Part shown: one piece after another, positions 34,491-44,361 of the stretch | How positions within the stretch are numbered: position 1 is the first letter of the stretch | Layout of the letters: each line of letters opens with the position of its first letter | Assembly: GCA_037447655.1 (NCBI GenBank) | Contig: JBBHKE010000473.1 | Span: 136,738 to 200,737, forward strand | Reading direction: 5' to 3' | Source of the DNA: Zygnema cylindricum | Lineage: Eukaryota; Streptophyta; Zygnematophyceae; Zygnematales; Zygnemataceae | Length of the DNA stretch: 64,000 bases | The notes under the pieces: model-generated | What the model saw: only the letters and a program-made list of their open reading frames with translations | What the model was told of the DNA's origin: nothing | Databases searched by the model: none | Made by a program: the position numbers and the translations under genes

Positions 34491-34850
34491 ACTTAGGCTG
34501 CGGCCCCATGTAGTTGTAACTTAGCGTACTTACTTTGTATTTTAGCGCGGATCCGGCGGACCCGGATTTCAAGTGTCTCTATGTATTCTCTCGAAATTGT
34601 TACTTAAGTTTGTGACGATTGTATACGTCGACAACGCCTGTGACGGCTGTCAACGTGTACATATCTGTTTTGTCGCACCGTATTTTTCGAAACTTTTCGA
34701 AGCGTCGCACAAATGCATCGTAATTTTTGAAACGATTTAGTTTGTCTCGCGTCTTCCTGTGACATCGTAGACGTAGAGTTTTTACAGCCATGGGCATGCC
34801 ATTGCGTTTGCCTCTCCTATTCGGCCGCCATGAATGGAAAAAAAATTCTT
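34491..34850 (-). mobile_element. GGCCCCATGT-family element, copy 3 (inverted, partial)
   Basis: Head-to-head with copy 2, forming a long inverted repeat (about 34180-34490 against 34560-34790). On the minus strand the conserved frame ends YTLTAVTGVVDVYNRHKLK-stop at 34602-34600. The distal end is missing. Confidence 0.6.
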
Positions 34851-35099
34851 TACGCCCTTGCAATTTTTTTTTTCTTCGCGCGTTTTTTGTATTCTTCCCA
34901 ACGTCACTTGGCTCTCGCACGTGCGGTCACCTGAGCACTGTGCGACCCTCCCCTGCTGCCGCCAAAGTTGTGTCGCTGGGGCTTTCCCAGGCGTCGTCCC
35001 TCCCCATGGCCACAATTGTAAAGGGCGCGTCTTCTTTTTTTTGTTCAACTGTCGAAATTCACGCATCTATGAATCTGAATATCTGCATATGAGCATATG

Positions 35100-37740
35100 A
35101 TATATGCATACATATGGATCTTCAGTTCTCTGTGGATGCTCTGTTACTATTTTTTATTTTTTTTATTTCCACCTTTTCATATATTTGGTTATAGTGTGAT
35201 TATACTTAATATATTAGTCTGAAACCTGCCACAAAACTCCAAAAATTGCCAATAAGCTCACAAACTCACATTTATTTGGACATCTGGAACTTCTTCAAGA
35301 TTTTTTTTTTTCATAAACTCTTGCAAATCTAGGCAGAACGGACCAGTAATTGTGCTAATAGATTTAAACCCGACTTTGTTTAAAATGCCAAACTCTCACA
35401 CTTAATCTCTATGTCAGTTCGGGTTTAATATCTAACCCTAAATTGGGAGGGGACATGATAGGTGTAAAAATCTCTGAAGTAACTAGTTGCAATTTACTAA
35501 TTAGTTGTATTTAGCTGAAAATAGCATCTACTCTACATTATGTATTTGGGGAATACAGACTACATTACAACTTCCTCTCCATCCCCTCCTCTCCCCGCCT
35601 CTTCCCTCGCTCCCCCTTTACGCTCCATCTCCCTCCTCTCCCTCCTCCTCCTCCATCCTCCCCCCTCCGCTCTGTCTTTCTCTGTTGACTCTGCACCTGC
35701 TCTTTTTTTTAGAATTATGAGAATGTGACTGGTTCTTTTTTTTGTATTTGTTACCCCTTCTTCCATAATTTCGAAAGTGCTTTTTTTTTGTTTGCCTTTA
35801 ATTGAAAAGCCACATTAAATTGGGTGATTTGCAGTTTTTGTTATGTCCCATTTTGAAGACGGCCGTACACAGTATTTAATGTGGAAGTAGGAGAGAAACA
35901 TATACCATTGTCATACAGTGTGCTCAACATTTAGTGGGATGTGTGAGAGAGGCAAATAAGGAATACACGGCAATTACTGTGGATGCATGAGAGGAGCAAA
36001 ACACATTGGCGTGGATATAATGGAGTGTCAAGAAACATTATCGTTTTTAGTGTGGATAATCAAGAGGGGCAAATTGAATGGTCGGACAGAGTACACAGTA
36101 TTCTGTCAGAAGCAAATGACATTGTCAATGGTCACAGAATTTATTGCAGTTGTGAGATGGTCAGATAACATCATCAGAGAGTGTGCACAACATTTAGTGT
36201 ACAAGTATTACAAGGGCAAAAAACTGTTACAGGACAAGTGCACATTATTTAATGTGGATGTTTAAAAATGGCAAAAAACATTGTATTACAAATGCAGATT
36301 ATTTAGAGTGGATGTATGGGTGGGGCAAATAATAGGTTAATAATAGTAGATAAGTCGGACTTAAGATGAGCGAGCTTCAAAAAACAGTTCATGTCTCTAA
36401 TGTTAAAAAATATTTTTTCAACTTACGCAAAGTCATTTTTTAGGGTATGACATTGAAAATATGCAGACAATCGAGCTGAAAAAATAAACAGAAGGATTTT
36501 TTAGTAATCAATAAATAATCACAAATTTTAAAAGAAAATTACAAAACCTCGAATTTAAAAACAAACGTAAAGGTCAACAGGAACATCCTAAAAAAAGATG
36601 TGAGCAGCAGTTGAAAACATGAACTTGAAATGGGATCTTTCAAAAATAAGAAAAATAAAGAAGAAAAATAAAAGAACCGGTTTTCATAAGAAAAGTATCA
36701 ACACAAGGAGAACAACCATCTTAAAGTTATCGTCCACAACGACATAAACAAAAGCAAATTTCAATTGTTTTTATTAATATTTTCTTGTTATTATGTATCA
36801 AGTTAAAATCTTTGAAATAAACATGCTTAACTTAATTATCAACACAAAGAAAAATCCGAAATGAAGACAAAAATGAATATTAAGTTAAACAATACCTCAC
36901 TTTGTTTTAATAAACCACACCGAATCACATTAATGTAATAACCTAGCATTTTCGAGTTAAAAAAACTCATCTTGTATCGGTGAGTGAAGGAGGATGGAGT
37001 ATCACTACAGCCTAGTTTTTTAGGGTTTCCAAGATCCGTATGGGTGAGAGAGATCGATATCAACCCAGCTTCGGCTTATTCTATGCCTCGGTCAAACAAA
37101 AACTACACATTAAATTAAAAATCTCTTATTTTCTTTTCTATTTTTCTTCTAAACATCTTCTAAAATCTTTTTTAAACTCTCTTCTAAAACCTCTTTTAAA
37201 CTCTCTTTGAACTCTGATTATAAGCAATTCTGTAAATAAATCAAGCACATCGCGTAGAAGCTAACACAATAGGCATAAACTGAGCCTCCATTTCTGATTT
37301 ACATTGCAGTTTCATTTCAGATTCAAAACTAAAAAAAGAAGTTAATATAAAAAGTTTTCAACAAAGAAAAATATCCTAATTCTTTCAGACAAAGCGTAAG
37401 AACTTCTCGGCCTCAGCTTTTTCCTTAGCTAAAAAAGAGCAAGCAACAAAGATTTTCTATTTTTTCTTTAAGGAAGAAAGAAGAAGAATGTTTTACTTTC
37501 CATTAAAATATATAAACAATGTTAAGGCCATATTACGAGTCTCACAATAAAACGTTAATTAGGGGAAAGTGTTGTATCAATGATTTTCCCGCGAAGACTA
37601 ATTTGTAATGTGAAAAATGATTTTTTGAACCTTCCGCGGTAGTTAAAAACGTCGCTTTTAATATTTTCTCCCGCTCCCTCCCCCTGCCCTTAAATCTAAC
37701 TTGTAGCAGAATGCGAAATGGTGTCGTTTGAAGGGGTGGA
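35100..37740. other. AT-rich stretch without recognised genes
   Basis: No convincing coding region. A pyrimidine-rich tract (CTCCCT) lies at 35565-35690 and a degenerate tandem array at 35870-36330; the rest is featureless. Confidence 0.5.
35870..36330. repeat. Degenerate tandem array (about 65-90 bp units)
   Basis: Recurring ATTATTTAATGTGGATGT..GAGAGGGGCAAA.AACATTG blocks, clearest at 35870, 35965, 36035, 36240 and 36293. The open frame of 92 codons across part of it has no recognisable domain and is likely incidental. Confidence 0.55.
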
Positions 37741-38293
37741 TGGGACAAAAGGTGACAGTGGCGGTGAGGGCGAGTAGAAGTGGCGCCTTGGCAGATTTTT
37801 CACCTTTCTGTCAAAGGGCACTGCAGCATCGAGACCCCCTGCAAAAAAAAAACCGTACAAAGTGCATGCGGACAAAAACCAACAATCCTGTACTTTTTTT
37901 TTCGTCAAATATTTTTGAAAACTTTTCACACGTGGGAATATGTTTTCCTATTGGTGTAAACGGTTTTACTTAGCGTAAAACATATTGCCGATGTTGTTTA
38001 TGAAAATTTTGAAGATGACGTGACAGTGGGTCGAAAAAACGCAAGACGACAAATTTTCGTACACCCTAAGTTCGAGAATGACGTAAATTGTACGGTTACA
38101 AATTTGCGATTTCTTCGTACGGTCGCAACTTAGGCAGTACGGCGCTAAGTTATAAAGGAAAACGACAAAAAAAAATCCGAACTTAGCCACATGGGGCCGC
38201 AGCCTTAGAGACACTTGAAATCCGGGTCTGCCGAATTCGCGCTAAAATACAAAGTAAGTTCGCTAAGTTACATTTACATGGGGCCGTACCTTA
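37740..38293 (-). mobile_element. GGCCCCATGT-family element, copy 4 (composite)
   Basis: Minus-strand copy. It has the same compound arrangement as copy 2: an outer end at 38293 (GGTACGGCCCCATGTAAATG) and a second end at about 38204 (GGCTGCGGCCCCATGTGGCT), about 90 bp apart. The acceptor TTTTTTTTTGCAG lies at about 37840, and homology fades near 37740. Confidence 0.6.
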
Positions 38294-38970
38294 AGAACTT
38301 AATCGTAACTTAACTTTGTGATGATTGTATACGTCGACAATACGTGTGACGGCTGTCAACGTCTACAATCTGTGTTGTCGGCTTGTCGCACGTTATTTTT
38401 TGGAACTGCTTGTGACATCACATGACTTACCGCGACATTGTAGACGTACCGCATTCCAGCCTCTGCAGTTTCTCGGTTGAAGAAGATGCGCTTTGCCTTC
38501 GAGTCTCCTGTCCGGTCGACGTGAAATGGCATCGAAATTTCGAGACCCCTGCAAAAAAAAAAAATCCGTACTGAACGAAAACGGACAAAACCAAACAAAT
38601 TTTGTATTTTTCTTCGTCGTATTGAACGCAAACGGACAAAACATAACGAACTTCTGTACTTTTATTTGTCCTTGGAAATCGTATGAAATTTTTCGAAAAT
38701 TACGGCACGTGCGAACATATGTTCCTATTTGTTTATCGAAAATACCTAGTTTTAAAACACATCGCGCATTTTTTTTAAATGTAAGGTTGACGATGACGTT
38801 TTTTGTTGTGGAAATTTGTCGAAAAACACAAGACGACAAATTTGTGTACATCCTAAATTCAAGGATGACGCAAATTGTACTCTACAAATTTGCGATTCCT
38901 TCGTACGGTTGCAACTTAGGCAGTACGGCGCTAAGTTTTACAGGCAAACGACAGAAAAAAACCTTTACAT
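38294..38970 (-). mobile_element. GGCCCCATGT-family element, copy 5
   Basis: Minus-strand copy. The acceptor lies at about 38551, followed by a segment reading DRTGDSKAKRIFFNRETAEA, then GMRYVYNVA, bounded by a GTAAGT donor at about 38432. This is the most coding-like version of the shared exon. Confidence 0.55.
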
Positions 38971-39063
38971 GTGGCAAATGGCGTGTACCCTCTGACATCC
39001 GACGACAAAATCTTGGTTGTAGGACATATTGTCACGCCTCCTTCATAAATGTGCACAATCAAG

Positions 39064-39278
39064 TACACCGCGAATTGTTATTAGTGTCAAAGTCACTAAT
39101 TTGGGTTCTTAATTTTTTTTTCCGCAATTAGTATACATGATCTTCGAAATTAAATTAGCAACTCTATTTAAGGACGTGGACCATAATCTGCCACGTCTCT
39201 CTCACTAAATTATAATCAATAACACTAATTGTTTTTTACGCTATTTAAACTTTGGCACTAATAACGATGCGCGGTGTA
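39064..39278. mobile_element. TA MITE, internally deleted copy (215 bp)
   Basis: Ends TACACCGCGAATTGTTATTA and CACTAATAACGATGCGCGGTGTA (split by frame of reading), bounded by TA. It retains only the terminal parts of the 533 bp version. Its ACTAATTGCGG segment is the empty-site counterpart for the MITE inserted at 14757. Confidence 0.82.
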
Positions 39279-39702
39279 CAGTACAGCGATAATACATGAA
39301 TGTACAAATGGTACATTCATGGACATTTGTACAAATTTTCATTTTGCAACTGTTTTCGTGGCCGTTGGTACAACGACAAATACAAGAACGTTCAGATTGT
39401 ACATCAGCGTGACGCTACCAGATATTTTAATCGGCGTCCGCCCGTACAGATACGCAGTTGAGATTTTGTACTTTTCAAAACTTTCATTAATACCGGCCGG
39501 CTCAGCAGGATCTTGCGTGGTACCAATCACAATCCAACACGTAAGCGATTTTTGCCTCGCTGACACGACATGATGGTACATGATGGTAAAGTGTCACAAA
39601 TGTTACTGCCAGTAAACGTGACCGTACGCTTACTGGGAACGCCTGATGGAAGGTTACCCACTTACCCTCATTCATCATCCATTTCTAGTGTGAATCGTGC
39701 AA

Positions 39703-40726
39703 GAGTACCACATTCGCAGGTAGAAATAGTGTAGATAACAGCTCAGTGTACACGGTGGTAAGTCAGCACACAATTTGGCGTGTTAAAATTAGCATTAATA
39801 TTTTGTATTATTTCGATCTACAGTACAGTACTGTACTGTACAGTACAGTACATCGTGTATCTCTTGAAGCTGAGAACCTTATCTTTCAATTTCAACCATC
39901 AGATCAATAATCCGACAAGTGTGTACGGAGAAAAGGTGGTTTAAGTGGCGATTTTTTTCAACACTAATAGCGGTACAAAGTCTACTGTACGTACTATACC
40001 GTACAGTACAGTTATGTACTGTACTGTAATATACAGGACAACGTTTTCTATTTCCACAATGATAGACAAAATAGCGTTAGAAAAATAGCGCCAATTTTTC
40101 TTTAACGGTAATAACGATGAGCAGTGTTCCGTACAATTACCGTACAATGCTCCGAGCTGGTTCAGTTGATAGGGGGCCGAACCAATCGATTTTTGAAATC
40201 GCTGGACCGAGTAAACCGTGTAAAAACAAAAATGCGAACTTAACGAACGCTGCAATGAAATGCAAAACCTGTTTAAGCTCCATTCGGCTCGTTTTCACTC
40301 CGAACGGGGCCGAATGCGACCATACCTTTTCCGTAGTCAATACGAAAGACCGTTTCTGACCGTACGGCATTGTACAATATGTGATTTTTTTTGTCACTTT
40401 TTGTTTCCTTTTTGGTTCTCCAATATTTTCACTTTTTAACTCAAATCAATCATCATTGCTCTGTACTCCCAGACTCCCATGAAAGTCATGATTGCTTTCT
40501 ACCAGTTCTTTACTTTGCTCTCTCTAAATAGCTTGGAGAAAGGGAACGATTGCTTGAGAGTTACTACTACTGGCTGCAAACCTGATAGGGCGAGGATATG
40601 AGATGAAAAATAAAGAAGATTAAATAAATAGTGTATTTACTATTTAGTCGTTTAGCAATCAACAGCCCTTGTTAAGGATTCAGATTACTTAGGTTGCCAT
40701 AAGATGTTGTCATAAAGTATGAGAAT
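39703..40726. repeat. Segmental duplication, copy A
   Basis: Matches 42741-44260 in the same orientation, from AGTACCACATTCGCAGG to TCATAAAGTATGAGAAT. Differences are scattered substitutions, a shorter MITE remnant (39849-39983) and absence of the MITE at 42864-43305. GTACAGTACTGTAC palindromes lie near 39828-39850 and 40010-40027. Confidence 0.85.
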
Positions 40727-40839
40727 CACACGACTGAATGGTGGCACATGTGACTCGACAATAGATGTGATAAAGATGGACGCTTACACCATGAGAACGT
40801 GCTAAGTGTGATCTTTACCTACTACTTACTCCCATTCAC

Positions 40840-40849
40840 NNNNNNNNNN
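40840..40849. other. Assembly gap (N run)
   Basis: Ten N bases. Sequence on either side need not be truly adjacent. Confidence 0.99.
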
Positions 40850-41089
40850 CACCACCGAGGTTTGTGGGCCTATGAACTACAAACGCATCCTACCCAACCT
40901 TCACAAGTACTGAGATCTCAGAAATTTTTAAGGCCTAATCCCTTACGATATAACAAACTTCCCCCTAACGTTCCTGGCAGCCGACTACAACCAAACCATC
41001 CACACGGTGTAAAAGAATAACGCCTACGCCCATAGGCAATTCATTCGTGCACTATTGTGGCATGGGACCCAATTTGAATCCCCATATAA

Positions 41090-42199
41090 AGTGCATACCG
41101 TGATAATCATGTCCACTAACCGCTCCATGTTCGGTAATTATTTTTTTCGACTAATGATTGGCCATTGTTTTTTTATAATTCCGAACATTCTCTCCGCACA
41201 CATACGTCTACTAGTGTGAAAACAGTTGAACGATTTTTCTGGTTCCCCTAAGTTTAACCCAGGGTACGGTGTTATCACGTGCTTACTTAACGGATACCCG
41301 CATCCGCAATAAGAAAATGTGGCACACCTACCAAACCAACATCAGCCGACGGTCCTTGCAATCCCCCTTCAAACAATATAGCATTCCCTAATCCGGAATT
41401 TTTAAAGACTCTAGAGTCATGAACACTTCCAACCCATCCTACGCAAACATCAAGTATCCGGGTGTTTGGAGCCACCACAACCTGCAAGTTAGTAGAGTAA
41501 TTCCTCTCCCTATCCTACCAATCCGACGCACGCATATGAGTACCTAACCCTATATTGATGTGAGTAGCGTCGATGGCGCGCAGCAGTTGGGAAATTGAAA
41601 CTTATAGCCTTTAAAAGCTTCTACTAGCTGATTGAATCTCCTCCATGTTGCCCATTTTATCAACCTTGGGGTCAAGATTTCCCACGCGGCCCTGCAAAAT
41701 ATTGCTTATTTCCGGGTGACAGTCACTCTACTAACGCCAGAAATATCCCCTACTTAAGTTGCGGCATTTCCTGTCGCTAGACGGTAAAGGACCATCTAAA
41801 TTTGCCGGATTACATCAAGCTTCCTATTAGGGATGTTTACAAAACACGGCGCATGGTTAGTCTTCATCCGATGCCCTATTTCTTCAGCCAAATAATGTAC
41901 AAGGTGTTTCGGAAGGCGAAAAATTTCTCTATATATCTGTCATTATCATACTCAAGAAGGAGTGTCATGGAGAAATATAAACTCCGAGGTCGAATGTAGT
42001 ACTCTCCCTTAGTCCTCCGTTGTCTATGTTTGCAAAGCAACATACTAAAACTCTCGACCAGATTTTCAAAGGTTTGGGAAGTTGCCATGATGTTCATTTG
42101 AATGAAGAACATCATGATGGTTAAAATGATAATTTCCTCCTCGGACTGATCATCCTCATGTTCATTAAGGAGGATTAATATGGCCAGCAACTGCTCCAT
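41090..42199 (-). pseudogene. PIF/Harbinger transposase pseudogene
   Basis: Minus-strand fragments in several frames line up with the DDE_4/HARBI1-type transposase. The N-terminal frame is 42199-41876 (TSQTFENLVESFSMLLCKHR). A catalytic segment reads CAPSTLLTSI in the surviving frame (shifted from an ID.TH motif). Then DRERNYSTNLQVVVAPNTRI, LDVCVGWVGSVHDSRVFKNS and PHFLIADAGIR at 41487-41287, continuing as YPLSKHVITPYP and a final CAERMFGIIKKQWPI near 41160-41215. Frameshifts and stops separate the parts, so it is dead. SVHDSRVF and the AERMFG..K motif are diagnostic. It sits between the two arms of the segmental duplication. No certain TIRs found, partly because of the nearby gap. Confidence 0.8.
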
Positions 42200-42863
42200 T
42201 TTGAAGAAATTAGGGGAAAATAGAACCTAAAGACGTTGTTGTGAAGGTTTTAGGTCAAAGACAGGCGTTTAGGAGAGAGCCGTGGCAATATTTTAGAGAG
42301 CAGGAGAGAGCCATGGCAATATTTCAGAGAATACTCTGCTCCCTGTAACATGACCAAACTGTACATTTCGTACATCATCCTACATTACGTACGGCGTCAT
42401 TTGGTACACATTTTGCGTTATCAACTTCCTACGTAAGATTCTATATGGATTCGCACGATCGGAATAGCATCTTACGTGGACCCAACCAACATATGCCACG
42501 CGGAATAAGTGTCTGTTATTGACCCGACACAATGGAACGGTCCCGGTCCCTGCAGTAAACGATTTTTTGACGTTTACTGAAAGCGCCTAATGGATTACGC
42601 TCTAACAAAAATTAATACTTAATTTAAACCATGAAATAACGTAAAGTAACCTACAATACCGTACTGTTCAATTTTTATTATAATTTATATGTGCCTTACG
42701 CTTCCGGCCTCATGAGTACGTCACGAGGCAGTTGCTGTCAAAGTACAACATTCGTTGGTAGAAATAGTGTAGATTACCAACTCAGTGTACTCGTTGGAAA
42801 GTCAGCACACAATTTGGCGTGCCAAAATTAGCATTAATATTATTTATTATTTCGCCACTACAG

Positions 42864-43305
42864 TACACCGTCAATCGCTATTAGAGTAATGGAATAAATA
42901 TCGTAAACAAAAAAAATTAGTGCTATTAACACTAATTTGGAAAAAAAAAAAATTGAAAAAAAACATATATACTTATTAATCCCTAACTGTAATTTGGGTT
43001 ATCCTTAATAATAAATACCCACCCTTTCGATGTCTACATTAATATTTGTTTTCGTACAAAATCTGACAATTCGTAGTGTCTTTTTATGCCTTTGTAATTC
43101 TTAAAGTACCATTTCGTACGGAAATATCATGTCCTTACGTTTCACTATTTCCATCGCAGTGTACTCCCATTATCGACGCTAATTGAAAAAAAAACCTAAT
43201 TAGAATAATGGAAAAAATAGAATTATGGATTGTACTTCGGGTTTTTTTTTTTGAAGAAAGGGCACCGAACTGGCGTTATATACTCTAATAGCGATTGACG
43301 GTGTA
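42864..43305. mobile_element. TA MITE (442 bp) in duplication copy B
   Basis: Ends TACACCGTCAATCGCTATTA and ATAGCGATTGACGGTGTA, bounded by TA. The allelic position in copy A (CAGTAC...) lacks it, which dates the insertion after the duplication. Confidence 0.85.
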
Positions 43306-43313
43306 CTGTACAG

Positions 43314-43535
43314 TACATCGTGTATCGCTATTAGGGTTAATATTTTTTACGCCAACTTAAAACATCTTTTTTCCGTACACAATTGTCCGATTTTCAATTT
43401 GAGACCGCCAATTGGAAGCTGAGAACCTTTTCTTTCAACTTTAACCGTCAGATCAACAATCCTACAAGTGTGTACGGAGAAAGTATGGCTTAAGTGGCGA
43501 AAAAAACATTAACACTAATAGCGTTACACGTTGTA
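43314..43535. mobile_element. Short TA MITE, copy 4
   Basis: Ends TACATCGTGTATCGCTATTA and GCGTTACACGTTGTA, interior of the short subfamily. Copy A of the duplication has an internally deleted version at 39849-39983. Confidence 0.8.
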
Positions 43536-44361
43536 CTGTACCATACAGTAATGTACTGTACTGTAGTACACAGGACAACGTTTTCTAGTATTTCCACAAT
43601 GATAGACAAAATTGCTTGAGTAAAATAGCGCCAATTTTTCTTTAACGGTAATAACGATGGGCAGTGTACCGTACAATAACCGTACAATGGCTCAAGCTGG
43701 TTCAGCTGATAGGGCCGAACCAATCGGTTTTTGAAATCGCTTGACCGATTAAACAGTGTAAAAATAAAATTGCGAACTTAACGAATGCTGCAACGAAATG
43801 CAGAACCGGTTTAGTTCCATTCGGCTCGTTTTCACTCCGAACGGGGCCGAATGCGACCATACCTTTTCCGTAGTCAATACGAAAGACCGTTTCTGACTGT
43901 ACGGTATTGTACAATATCTGATTTTTTTGTCACTTTTTGTTTCCTTTTCGTTTCACCAATATTTCCACTTTTTAACTCATCAATCATCATTGCTCTGTAC
44001 TCCCAGACTCCCAATAAAGTCATGATTGCTTTCTACCAGTTCTATACTTTGCTCTCTCTATATAGGTTGGAGAAAGGGAACGATTTCTTGAGAGTTACAA
44101 CTACTGGCTGCAAACCTGATAGGTCGAGGATACGAGATGAAAAATAAAGAAGATTGAATAAATAGTGTATTTACTATTTAGTCGTTTAGCAATCAACAGC
44201 CCTCGTTAAGGATTCAGATTACTTAGGTTGCCATAAGATGTTGTCATAAAGTATGAGAATAAAGTTTTAGAGAGAAGTTTGATCAGCTTTCAAGTTTTAG
44301 ACAAGTTATTCTCAAGTTTTAGAGAGAAGTTTCATTAGTTTTTTCTGTTTTGTTTTTTAGA

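Larger units (their letters stand above)
42741..44260. repeat. Segmental duplication, copy B (DYM upstream)
   Basis: Sister of 39703-40726. It carries two MITEs (42864-43305 and 43314-43535) and ends about 100 bp before the DYM ATG, so it probably includes the DYM promoter and part of the 5' UTR. Confidence 0.85.
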
